From NCBI RefSeq assembly GCF_025024155.1, contig NW_026251711.1:248001-312000 (forward strand): a stretch of DNA of 64,000 nt, written 5' to 3'. Below, piece after piece: positions 48,114-59,201 of this stretch (position 1 is the stretch's first letter; every line of letters begins with the position of its first letter). The stretch comes from Gamsiella multidivaricata. Lineage: Eukaryota > Mortierellomycota > Mortierellomycetes > Mortierellales > Mortierellaceae. The position numbers and the translations under genes are program-made. The notes below the pieces were generated by a model. That model did no database searches. It saw only the letters and a program-made list of their open reading frames with translations, and was not told where the DNA came from.

Positions 48114-48230
48114 CTAAACAATCCTCTCGCGGAGAGTATCGTCCCAACTTCCTTCACCGACCCTGGCCAATGTAACCAGCGCCGCCGCTGTGACCAACAC
48201 CAGATTTACAGCCAGCAACGCACTCGCCAT
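48114..48230 (-). CDS. Candidate 38-residue membrane micropeptide
   Basis: ATG at 48230-48228, stop TAG at 48116-48114. It encodes MASALLAVNLVLVTAAALVT... and then a charged tail, a single membrane span. The ATG overlaps the first bases of the neighbouring rRNA fragment and no family is known. It could be a chance frame or the end of a decayed gene. Confidence 0.2.
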   Translation of the reverse strand: MASALLAVNLVLVTAAALVTLARVGEGSWDDTLRERIV

Positions 48231-48736
48231 ACTGAAGCAGAATTCAGTAAGCGTTGGATTGCTCACCCACCAATAGGGAATGTGAGCTGTGTTTAGACCA
48301 TCGTGAGACAAATTAGGTTTATCCTTTTGATGAGATGTTGCAGCAGAGTAATTGAACTCAGTACGAGAGGAACCGTTCATTCGGATAAATGGTATTTGGG
48401 CCTGCCTGAGCAGGCAATGGCCCGAAGCTATCCTCTGTTGGATTATGGCTTAACGCCTCAAAGTCAGAGTCCATGCTAGAACGCGACGATTACCGTCTTT
48501 TTCGATGTCCCAATGTCTAGTTGAATACGGATAAACCCTCGGGCCCTGAATCATACTGTGTGGGGTCGTCTTGTGAAGCGGAAAGGCTTCATGAGGCGCC
48601 TGCTAATGTTAATTTCAAATACTGGAAGGGATAAATCCATTGCAGACGACTTTTATTGAACAGGATATTGTAAGCAGTAGAGTAGCCTTGATGCGACGAC
48701 CTGCTGAGATTAAGCCCATTGCTCCATAGATCTGTT
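48226..48736 (+). pseudogene. Degenerate 28S rRNA 3'-end fragment, copy 2 (reaches the 3' terminus)
   Basis: About 510 bp collinear with the 3' end of eukaryotic 28S rRNA: gaagcagaattcagtaagcg, CACCCACCAATAGGGAA, AGTACGAGAGGAACCGTTCA, TGGATTATGGCTTAACGCC, ATGCTAGAACGCGACGATTA, GGGATAAATCC, ATTGTAAGCAGTAGAGTAGC and CTGCTGAGATTAAGCCC, ending at ATAGATCTGTT, which corresponds to the mature 28S end. Substitutions are scattered, so it is not functional. It is truncated on the 5' side and complete on the 3' side. Copy 1 lies 7.7 kb away in the same direction across the NLR-like gene. Confidence 0.9.
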
Positions 48737-49144
48737 CGAAAGAACAGCCTCGTTCTCTAGCTTTCTCATCCTCCGTTAATTAAGGATGGGGCATGGACCC
48801 TGAACTAATTTATTTTATTTATTCCGGAATCGCGAGTGGATGTCCCACAAAAAGTGTTGTGTGCCGCAACATAATCCAGGACATGGAAGACGTTTGAAGA
48901 TATGAAATGGTCCATATATAAAAAATATATATGAATATATTACTTTACCTTTTGGACAAAGGGAGGAGAGGGAGGTCGTTGGGCGTCCTTCCTTGTTGTA
49001 ACGGCACGAAAGCCTGGTGATACAATTCAGTTTTTTTATTTATTTTTATATATACAAGACAATCTTTTGCGCTCAAGATCTACAGTAGGCATTACACATC
49101 CTATACACGTACTCTGCCTCCGCGTACAACATCGTCTCTGCTTC
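48737..49144. other. Intergenic, no gene recognised
   Basis: AT-rich with ATATATAAAAAATATATATG near 48912-48933. No coding or RNA gene recognised. Confidence 0.4.
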
Positions 49145-49546
49145 CTAGGCCTTTCTCGCCTTGGTCTCCTGCCTCTTCTTCTGTCTCTCCACCATGACAG
49201 GTTGAGACACGACCCCCAATGCTCGCACCAAATCTGAATGTGTCGCATCATGTCCGCCCCCTTCGAGGTTCTGGATCAGGAACGGGTTCCTCCTCACCAC
49301 CGCGTTCTTTTTTCTTCTTGGCGCTGATTTCGTGGGCTCTTTCGCAGCGCGGTGGCGGGTCCGTTGACGGAGATTTGTTGACGACGACGATGACGATGAT
49401 GAGGCAGGGGCAGAGGCGATGTCCTGTGGAACGGCGCGCTTTCGGGTCGGGAGAGCTTCGACGTGCGAGAAAGTGTCCAAGAGGACGAAGAGGGCGATGA
49501 GGATGAGGAGCAAGAAGTAGGGAGATGTACAAGATCGGAATGCCAT
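49145..49546 (-). CDS. Small secreted basic protein
   Basis: Single open frame for 133 residues. The N-terminus is a clear signal peptide (PYFLLLILIALFVLLDTFSHVEA). Directly after comes LPTRKRAVPQD, with a Lys-Arg pair that could be a Kex2 site. The rest is rich in Ser, Arg and Lys with further basic pairs (RRKKNAVVRR) and almost no cysteine, so it is not a typical disulfide-rich effector. TTATTTATAC at 49801 reads TATAAATAA on the coding strand, about 255 bp upstream. Function unknown; a processed, secreted basic peptide is one possibility. Codon use and signal peptide argue against a chance frame. Confidence 0.6.
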   Translation of the reverse strand: MAFRSCTSPYFLLLILIALFVLLDTFSHVEALPTRKRAVPQDIASAPASSSSSSSSTNLRQRTRHRAAKEPTKSAPRRKKNAVVRRNPFLIQNLEGGGHDATHSDLVRALGVVSQPVMVERQKKRQETKARKA

Positions 49547-50244
49547 TGTGTACTATGTTTGATATCCTTTGTGTCCCAGAGTTGATGCAGAAGTATGGAA
49601 TGTAAAAAGGACGAGCTACGAGTGGGATGAAAAAATAAATAAAAAAAAGTACAAAAGAAAATGCTTAGAATTGAACGATGCTGAGCATATGAGGGGAGGA
49701 GAGAAGTAAAGAGGAAAAGATGCAAGGAGAATATCCGGAAGAAAAAAGAGTAGAGTAAAGCCAGGAAGAAAGATATACGAGCTCCAGAGGCAGGCGAGAC
49801 TTATTTATACAGAAGTACCCCCGTCTGTTGCAGGTCATCTGTGCAGAATGAGCCATTGTCGCTCATGACGCCAAGACGCGCCTCCTCCACGTTGGAGAAG
49901 GGGGTTTTTTTAATGCCCAATTGTCTCCGAAGGCTAGGCGACTAGGCGTTTGTACATCTGCTTTGATGCTTGGACCCTGTCTTTGTTTGTTATTCCGGAC
50001 CCTTTGGTGCGCGACCTTACGAAATTACAATCAAACCTTAGTTCCTGTTTAGTTTCATAAGACGCCTTAGACTAGACTAGCGAACGAGTCAGGGTCCATG
50101 CCAAATACATGAAACACCCGCATAAAGTACTCACACCGTTTTATTTACATAGCTCTCCACATTGGCTGTAGAAAGCCCATAAAGAGTATTTCTCTAATTG
50201 TCCCCCTTTGAAAAAGGGATGGAAAACCATGAGCTGGATGCTGT
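49547..50244. other. Intergenic between the small secreted protein and the NRAMP gene
   Basis: Promoter side of the small secreted gene (TATA-like at 49801-49808) and 3' side of the NRAMP gene. No further gene is seen. Confidence 0.4.
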
Positions 50245-53073
50245 CTATTCGCCTCGGATAGTCTGGACAAGTAGATAAAAGTTCAGGCATAGCAGGACCA
50301 CGCTAATCAACACCGAGATGATGACCAGCCACCACGGGTTCGCAAAATTGTGCAGCAGCAGCATCGGCCCTGTTCCAGCAGCAGGAGGAGCCCCAGCTTC
50401 CATCCGAGCGCGATCGACCGTCGACTCTGCATGATGCTCCTCATCGCGCGCCGGATGCACACATTCATCGTTCCTGTCCTCGACCGCGGGCACGGGCGTG
50501 TTCACCGCCTTGGTATCGTCCTGCTCGAAACCATACCTCAGCTCCCCGGGTTTATCATCATTATCCTGCACCGGGATCGTCATACACCGTCCCATGCTTG
50601 TGAACAACACCAAGGGGATCACTGCGAACGGTAACTGAATACTCAGCGCCACTTGACTTGCCAACAACAGCTCGCTCAGTCCGCTCTTCCCCTTGATGAT
50701 CACAATCACCAACGCGGGGATAATCGCCAGGCATCTCGTCAAAAGCCTCCTCACCCAGGGTTTCAAATACGAAGCCCCCAAGAATCCCTCCATGATGATT
50801 TGTCCCGCCAACGTCGCCGTCAGGGTCGAGGATTGACCGGCCATGAGCAACGCGACCGCAAAGACGTATCCCGCAGCCTTGCCCAAATACTGCGACAGCA
50901 AATGGAACGCGTCAAAGAAATCCGCAAGTCCCGAGGTATCCTGATCCGGATACTTGTACTTGAACGTCGCCGCTGAGACAATCAAGATTGCAGAATTCAC
51001 ATACAACGCAAACGTCAAGGCCACGGTCGAGTCCACAAACGTATACCTCAACGTCGTCACAATTGTCGAATGCTTCATCGACACCGACCCCTTATCCTCC
51101 TCAGCCATCGTCTGCCGCTGCTCCGTCGTCATCAGATCCTGTGTCGACGACATCGATGCCTGACTGCTTGCCAACTTGTTCAGCTCCTTACTCGTCCGGA
51201 GCTTGACAATGCTCGAATGCAGGTATAGGTTATGGGGCATGACCGTCGCACCAATGATTCCGATCGCCAGATACAATGCCTCCTGGTTCTTTAGGATCTC
51301 GATATTCGGCAGGAACCCCTTGAACACATCCTTGGCCACGGGCTGTGCATAAGCAATCTCGGCCGAGAAGCACACACCGACAGTCGAGACCAACACAATG
51401 ACGAGGGCCTCGAAGAGTCGACGGGACTTGACAGACTGATCGTCCCGGAACGCGAAGAGGATGATGAGTACATCTGCGGCGGTGATCACCACGCCCCAGG
51501 GCAACGGGATCTTGAACAGGAGGTTCAAGGCGATAGCGGATCCGATGACCTCGGCTAGATCGCAGGCAATGATCGCCAGTTCTGCGAGCACGTAAAGGAT
51601 CAAGTTCACGTACCTGGGCAGGAACTTGCGGCACGCTTGAGCCAAATCTAAACATCGCCAATAAAAATCATTTGGTCAAAAAAAAAAAAATCATCCCTGA
51701 AACAGCTCTAGACCACTCACTATCTGCAAAACTTACCCAGGCCAGAGACTACGCCCAATTTGACGGCGAGACCTTGGAGGACAACAGCCATCAGGTTTGA
51801 GAGCAGAATGACAAACAGGAGCATGTACCCAAAGCTGGAACCACCCGCCAGATCAGTCGCCCAGTTACCAGGGTCCATGTATCCGACACTAATGACTGTA
51901 AGGCATCACAAAGGTTGAATGATAAATTAGCGGGGCTATGTTACCTCTTCCAATTGACGGAATACGTTCCTGGGAAAGAATAAAAAAAAAAATATAAAAA
52001 AAGGTGTGTTTGTTTGTTGGTCTCTGTGTTGCTGACCTTCGTCGTGTGGTCCAATTGGGCGAAATGAAAGAAATGAAAAGAAATGAAAAAAAAAAATGCT
52101 TAAATTAAGCATGGAAGAGGCTAGACACTCAAGCAACAACTGCAAGGGCAATTGCTCAATACATCAACGAATCGATACAAATGAGTGACGACCCTGCAAG
52201 TTGAGCAATCAAAGAACATAATGTCCGCGGACATTGGGAACATATGCTGAGAGAGCAGAACAAAGAAGGTTGTGCGAAGGGAAGCGGATGGGCACACTTA
52301 CTGTACCCAGGACCAACAAAGCCCATGAAGCGCTTGAAGATGACCATCATATTCTCGAATCGAGTTGGTTTGATAGGAGGGAGCTCACGCGAGTCCAAGG
52401 CGATGCTGCTGTTGGCAAAGGTACCACCAGTGTGCAACGGTCGTGACTGCGGGGATACGGCTCGGTTGTGCATCGGCGAAGTCGAGTGCGAGTGATGAGG
52501 AGGAAACTGAGAGGAAGTGGACGAGAGAGAAGGCGCTGTGTCCTTGGCAGAGTGGGCCTTGGGTCGGGACCAAGGAAGGGTGAGTCGAGATAGGAATGAT
52601 GTCGAGTGCGGATGTCCATCCTGTCCCTGGGTGTCCACGTCCGCCATCGATTCTGGCCCTGCCTGGGACAACACCTCCACACCCGCCGACTTCTCATCCT
52701 CGTTGTCCTGCAGGTGGTACTCCTCCTTGTTGGAGCGGACTGCGGCAATTGCCACAGCAGCAGAATCAATCTCGCTGTCTTTGTTAATATCGATTGATTC
52801 CGCTCCCGCCCGATCTGGTCTCCTTTGAACCGCTGTGGCAACGGGTGCAGGCGCAGGCGAGACCAGAATCTCCTGCTGAGGACGAGGAGTAGTGTTATCC
52901 TGGGTGCCACCGGAGGTGATGATGCCGTTGGAAACAATTAAGGCCTTGTCCTGCTCAAGCGACTCGTGCGAGGACTTGATCCCGGCGCGGGACTGGGGTG
53001 GGGTCTGCTCAAAGGGCAGCTGGGCCCTTGGGCCGTGCAGGTCCAGCTGCTCGTCAGGCGAGGGCAGATTCAT
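50245..53073 (-). CDS. NRAMP/Smf-type divalent metal transporter
   Basis: Proton-coupled importer of Mn2+/Fe2+ and related metals. Exons 53073-52302, 51895-51737 and 51647-50245 join in frame to 777 residues. The first 230 residues are disordered and hydrophilic, longer than in most NRAMPs. The core begins at [10 protein letters not shown]. The metal-site motifs are present: DPGN in the first membrane helix ([10 protein letters not shown]) and [10 protein letters not shown] in the sixth. About 11 membrane segments follow, with an acidic insert (KHSTIV preceded by MAEEDKGS) and a long hydrophilic loop before the last helix. Localisation may be plasma membrane, endosome or vacuole. A Bsd2/Ndfip-type adaptor, whose yeast homologue degrades Smf1, is encoded at 38.0 kb. 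Confidence 0.93.
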
Positions 53074-54746
53074 GGTGTTGCAAGGATGAATGAAGGTTAA
53101 GGTGAGGATGGAATGGAATGGAGATGATGCTCAGGCTCAAGAAGGACGGAGGGGGGAATGAGGATGGAGGGATGAGGGAATGAAGGAATGAATGGGACGA
53201 AGGAGTGAGGGGTGTGAGTTCTCTGCCATCATCCCTATGCGGGGCGGTACAGGTGTAGACCAATGTGTTCTAGCCCCGCTTCTACAGCCCTTCATGTCAT
53301 CATCTGAGAGGGGGGGTGCAAGCGCACTTTTTTTTTTTTTTTTTAGCGACTCGCTTTCCGCGGGTTTCCGATCCACCAGGCCTATCGCAAGGACGCCTTC
53401 AACTCTGTTAGTCACCTCAATTGGCCGCCTTGGACTGTCGCGTTTTTCTCTCCTGCTGCTTTCCGCACCAGTCGTGTTTTCGCGCTTTTCTTTTTCTTTT
53501 TTTTTTTCAACCCATCGCATCGCATATTACATACATGATTGCATGCTTTGCAGGGGGGTTATTCTCTGCAGATGCGAATCTTGCAGAGTCCTGAAGAAGT
53601 AGAAATGAGTCTGTTTAAAAAGATATGTACGTCGTAAGTGTGCCTAGTGGATTAAATGTACCTTGCAGCGGGAAGAAAATACCTTACTCTTCACCGTGTC
53701 TCGCTATCATCCTCTTGCATAACTCTGACAAGGCAAGGCTGTCCTAGATTTCGTAGTACTCAACGAGAGGATGGACGCGTTTTTTTTTTTAATCCATCCA
53801 AAAATCGCTCAGCTCGACTTATGACGTATGACCTGAACGCGGGTAAGGTAGGGTTAAGATCCTGTTGGAACCATATTTGGATTAGTGTTTTAGAGATTGT
53901 CGGTAGACTAGATGGGCGCCGACTTGAGATCCCATCGCGCGAACACATCAACATATCCGATGAGATTCAGTGTAAAGGACAGTAGAGGGGGAGTCCCTCT
54001 GCTCCGTTGAGTTGGCCGACAGACGAGACTGTCTACGGTGCTTAAGTCTAGAACAGTTTCTGGCGTATTAATTACCTCTTGGACGGGCATGGGCACGCAT
54101 GGGCGTGGGCGTGGCGTAGTCTATGGTTGGGCAGACGGAGCCCAGGAAAATAGAAGGAAGCGGACATATAAATAGACAATTAGGAACTGGGGGGGAAATG
54201 TCTCAGTCCTTTGTCCCTGGTACCACTGCATGGGGAGGATGAGAATCAGTGGGTACCAGGGAGCGATGGGGCCCAAGGGGGAGAGAGAGCGGGTATCCCC
54301 ATGTCGACGAAGATGTCTGCGAACATACCTGGGGACCGATTAAGATAAACTACTTTTTTTTTTATTTACTCCTTCTCCATTCTTCTTCCTCTGTCTACCT
54401 TGCCCTTTTCCCCTTCTTTCCCCCCCTCCTGCGTCTGGCCGCGACCGGGTTCCCATCCCTTCCTTCGTCCTTCGTCAACCTCCCGCCCAGATTGCAACAG
54501 CAAACGGCCGACTCTCGAGTATCGCCTTCGAATCCGAATCGAATCTCATTCCAACTCTTCCATTTCCTCAGGGTTTTTGTATTAACCCTTTCGCATTAAT
54601 CCCTGCCATCATCACACCTCCTCTCCCCCATCCCCTATCATCCCCCATCAAATACCATCACAAACGTGTCCTGCACAGCAGCAGTAGCACACGCACACAT
54701 ACACACACAAACAAATTTCTATCTAGAATAGCAAACCCCGATTTTA
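53074..54746. other. Divergent promoter region of the NRAMP and GH17 genes
   Basis: No gene recognised over 1.67 kb. Holds a T run at 53330-53344, a TATAAATA at 54167-54174 that may serve the GH17 gene, and a long C/T-rich leader (54360-54720). Confidence 0.45.
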
Positions 54747-56874
54747 ATGTCCCATCTTAACAACCACAGCAGCCCTGACGGGGGGAACCGCCAACACCCA
54801 CATCCAGGCCAACAGCTCAACTCCCAATACTACCCTCCACAGGACTCATCCACCTATGATGACGATTATGATAACAACAGCACCTCCGCCTTCCAAATGC
54901 ACCAACACACCAACAACAATTCTAGTTCAACTCTCACACCTCAGCAACGTCGTCAAGAAGAACGTCGTCTGCATGGTGAGATGGCCGTCAGTGCTTCAGC
55001 AGCAGCAGCAGCAGCCGCTGCAGGGACGGGTGCTTCACCTTGGTTGAAGAAACAGAAGCAAAAGTCGAGCCGATGGAAGACGATTGCGTGGGCGGTGGGC
55101 GCGCTCTTGTTGATCGCACTCGCGGGGGTCTTGGCCTGGTACTTTGCAGTGTACAAGAAGAATCAAAGTAACGGGAACGCTAGCGGATCCAGGAATGATG
55201 GGGGTACCAAGAATGGTGGGGGTGGTGCGTCGGGACCTACAGGTAAAGGCATCGAAATCGATACTCTTTTTTTTTTTTGGTGTTTTTTTTTTTTGAAGGG
55301 GAGGGGGGTCGTTCACTCGTTTCTTTTCGCTTGCTTCGTTCATTCGTTCGTTCGCTCGTTCTTTTTTTCAGTTCTTCTTTTCAGTCCTTCTATCAGTTCT
55401 TCTTTCAGTTCAGATTCAGCTCTTTTATTTAATTTGTCTCTCATGGTTTTGTCCTTCGTTACACGAGGGGAGGAGAATGAGCGGGCGGCAAATAACAAAA
55501 CAGCCCCCCTCTCCCAGGATGGGCGTTGCGTTACAGGGAAATGTGTAACGCCCATGGTCTTTCGCGGTCTTTCACGGTCTTTTATTAACCATGGGTCGAT
55601 CCTTTTTTTTTTTATTGTTTTAAGACGCGTTTCTGCTTTTATTCATGTTCATGCCTAAAAAAAAAAAATCCATATGGAATGAAGAAGTGACGGAATACCA
55701 ACTCAAAAAGTCTCATATCCCCCTTTTTTTTTTTTTGTTTCTTGTTCACCTCTTTTTTCAGTGGTCACCCCGAACGGCACGGTCGTCCCCAACACCAATT
55801 ACCCACTCAAGCGGGTCTTCTACGGGATGGCCTACGTGCCCATGAACGCCCAGCTCCCGGACTGCTACAACACTCAACAGACCGTGGACGACGAACTCCA
55901 GCTCCTGGTCCAGACCACCCGACGGGTACGTCTCTACGGCACGGACTGTCATGTCCTCCAGTACACACTCGATGCGATCCAACGGCTAAAATTGGATCTA
56001 AAGGTCGTCGTGGGTATCTGGATCGATCAGGATAATACGACGTATACACGTCAACGGGATGAATTCTTCAATGTGGTAACAACCTATGGCTGGAACGACA
56101 TCATCGGAGTGAGTGTCGGAAACGAGGTGATGTTCGATAGTTACCAGCCGCTCGAGGTCCTGATGGCCCATGTGACAGAAGTCAAACAGAAGGTCGTCAG
56201 TCTGGGACACCCAGAGATCCCAGTGTTCACATCGGATCTGGAGAGTGCGAATCGACCGCCGTTGACGACGATCGAGGATCGGGCAGGAGTGAATTTGCAT
56301 CCGTTCTTTGCGGGCGTGCCCGTTGAGGATGCGGCGGCTTGGTTCTGGAAGTATCTGGTGGACGTGACCAATAACGTGAATGCGGACAATGCCACACCGA
56401 TCGAGCTCTGGATCACGGAGGTGGGCTGGCCGACCTTCCCGACCGGCTCTAACACCAGTAAGTCCAAAAACGCAAAAAAAAAAAAAAAAAAAAAAAAATA
56501 ACCTCTTATTGCTACTGATGACGCGTCAAGCATCTGTAGGGGGAGCCCCTCCCTCCCTTTTTTTTTGTTTGCCTTGTCCCGTTTTGGGTAAAAAGCTATG
56601 GTTGTTGAACCGATGTTCTGACGCATCTTTATTTTGTATTTTTATTATTTTTGGCTCCGCGATCAACAGACGCATCGATCCCCTCGATCCCGAATTTGCA
56701 GACCTTTGTCGACACCTGGCTATGCGACGCGAACGCAAAGGGAACTCCCTATTACTTCTTTGAGTTCTTTGATGCGCCCTGGAAGATCTGGCCCGGCTCG
56801 GCCATCGAGGGCTTCTGGGGTCTCTTGACCATCGACAAGAAACTCAAGATCAAGCTGCCGGATTGTCTTGCCAG

Positions 56875-56878
<4 letters not shown>
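54747..56878 (+). CDS. Membrane-anchored GH17 beta-1,3-glucanase
   Basis: Exons 54747-55242, 55762-56457 and 56670-56878 give 466 residues. The N-terminal 110 residues are cytosolic, disordered and Gln/Ala-rich. One membrane span (about 112-135, AWAVGALLLIALAGVLAWYF) makes it a type II membrane protein, like fungal BtgC-type enzymes. The catalytic domain has YPLKRVFYGMAYVPMNAQLP, VRLYGTDC, the acid/base Glu in VSVGNEV and the nucleophile Glu in WITEVGWPTF, both present. It ends with the usual YYFFEFFDAPWKIWPG...FWGLL block. It should cut or remodel beta-1,3-glucan at the wall face. Introns are 519 and 212 nt and contain long homopolymers. The stop codon TAA lies at the start of a 29-nt A run. 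Confidence 0.93.
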
Positions 56879-56905
<27 letters not shown>

Positions 56906-57292
56906 CGGGAAACGCAAATTGCGACCCGCTCTTTTTTTTTTTCTTTTTTCTTTCCTTTTTCTTTTTATAAATGTTCGCATGTTCGCAGATATCCCGCTTA
57001 GCACTTCATAATAACAAGGTCTTTCTTCCAGTCCCTTTTATCGCCATCATACAACCCACGAAATAATAAGCATCGCAAACCTCCTTGTAATGACCATGCG
57101 CCTCGAAAAAAGAAAAACAACTCATCAACAAAAAATAAAAGGCGCACATTTTGTTTTTAATTATTTATTTAGTTTTATTGCCGAGTTAGTTGGGAGGGGG
57201 AGGGAGGGATGGTTGGGTTTCTTTGATACAATGCAAAATGATTTTTCTTTTTCGTTCGGTTCCTTGGGTTCCTCTGTTGGACTTGGTTGTTT
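56879..57292. other. Convergent 3' spacer between GH17 and malate synthase genes
   Basis: Begins with the A run that follows the GH17 stop. Contains T-rich stretches and no gene. Confidence 0.45.
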
Positions 57293-59160
57293 TTAGATCT
57301 TGGCCTTGACATCGTCATAGACAACAATGTCCTCGTACAACAGCGTCGTCAAGAAATCAGCATAGTCCTTGCCCGTAATCTGTCCTGCGAGGTGCTTCTT
57401 TGCCTGTCCAATCTTGCTAGCCTTGAATCGCTGCTCACCCATCTCCTTGGCCAGCTTCTCGACCTCCTCGTCCAAGATCTTCAACAAGAACTGTGGGGTC
57501 ACAGTCACACCCTTATCCGTCTTGGCCTGGTGCTTCGCCCACTGCCACAACTGCGAACGCGAGATCTCGGCGGTCGCAGCGTCCTCCATCAGATTGTGGA
57601 TCGGTACACATCCAGCCCCGCGCAACCATGCCTCCATGTACATCAAAGACACCGACACGTTCGAGCGAATACCGGTCTCCGTGACCTTGCCGCCCTTGAC
57701 GTTCGTGTTCAACAGATCCTTGGCCGTCACATGGACATCGTCGCGACGGATATGAAGCTGGTTGGGCTGGGGCATGTGCTCGTTAAAGATCAGGAGCGCA
57801 ATCTTGACCAGATCCGGGTGAGCGACCCAGGTGCCGTCGTGACCGGCCTTGACCTCACGCAACTTGTCGTTGCGGACCTTGTCCATCGCGGCCTTGTTGG
57901 CGGCCTCGTTGTTCTTGATCGGGATCTGAGCGGCCATACCACCCATGGCATGGACTCCACGCTTGTGGCAGGTCTTGATCAACAAGCGGACGTACGCATC
58001 CATGAAGGGGGTCGTCATCGAGACATCCGAGCGGTCGGGGAGGAGGAACTTGGGGTCCTGGCGCAACTTCTTGATAACCGAGAAGATGTAGTCCCAGCGA
58101 CCGCAGTTCAAGCCAGAGGAATGCTCGCGCAACTCGTAGATGAACTCCTCCATCTCAAAGGCGGCCATGATGGTCTCGATCAAGCAGGTACCACGGATGG
58201 TGCCACGGGGCATGCCGATGTAGTCCTGCGAGAGGTTGAAGACATCGTTCCAGAGACGCGCCTCGAGGTGAGACTCCATCTTGGGCAGGTAGAAGTATGG
58301 GCCAATACCGATCTCGACCGACTTTTTGGCGTTGTGGAAGAAGTAGAGCGCAAAGTCAAAGAGAGAGCCCGATGTCACTTCGCCGTCGATCAACACGTGC
58401 TTCTCATCCAAGTGCCATCCGCGGGGGCTAACCAAGATGTGATAAAGAGGTGTCAATAGCAGGGCAAGCTGTTAGTAAGGACGAATCAATTGAAATAGGA
58501 TCTGATCGCTGGCAATAAAGAACGATTGACGATTGACGATTGAGTGCAAGACATACCGGACAATGAGGGTAGCAACCTTGCCGTCCTTGCGGATGTTGTA
58601 TTGCTTGCCGTTGGGGGCGGTGTAGGAGATGCGCTGGTGGATGGCATCCTTCATGTTGACCAGACCCGAGAGGTTGTTCTCGAACGTAGGGCTGTTGGAG
58701 TCTAGAGATCGTCATCGAATCAATTGAGGTCGGCAATAGAATGAAAGAAAGATCAAAGGTTAGTCGCTTGAGACTGAACATGGTGTGACGATGTAGACCA
58801 AGTGGTGCAGCATGGCCCCTTCAATTAACTCTTTGAATAAACACTGAAGGAGGGCGCATTCCGAGGATGGATTGGCACGTGAAAGAAAGAATAAAAGGAA
58901 CACGGACACTTTTTTTTTTTTTTAACACTGCCCCCGTGTAGACTTTCTTCAGTCCAAGTGGACTCGCTCCTGATTCGCTGGTTTTTGCGGGGGGGATGAG
59001 TAAAGCGGGGACTCGCCTCCGGATAGACTAGGGTGGGCCGCATCCACAACCCTAATTCTCGCCTTCCCTCATTCCTTCCTCAACCCCACTTGCTGCATGC
59101 ATATCTCTCCCATATATTTTACTTTACACGCTTTACACGAAAGAAAACGGATCTGCGGTT

Positions 59161-59201
<41 letters not shown>

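Noticed and set aside
48114..48380. 88-codon minus frame across the 28S fragment
   Set aside because: Its N-terminal half is antisense rRNA. Only the 38-codon C-terminal part is kept as a low-confidence candidate.
40485..48736. R2-type retrotransposon or true rDNA unit
   Set aside because: No reverse transcriptase, 18S, 5.8S or spacers are present; both fragments are degenerate 28S 3' ends only.
57287..58459. 390-codon plus-strand frame opposite malate synthase
   Set aside because: Antisense shadow of a highly conserved gene; no domain of its own.
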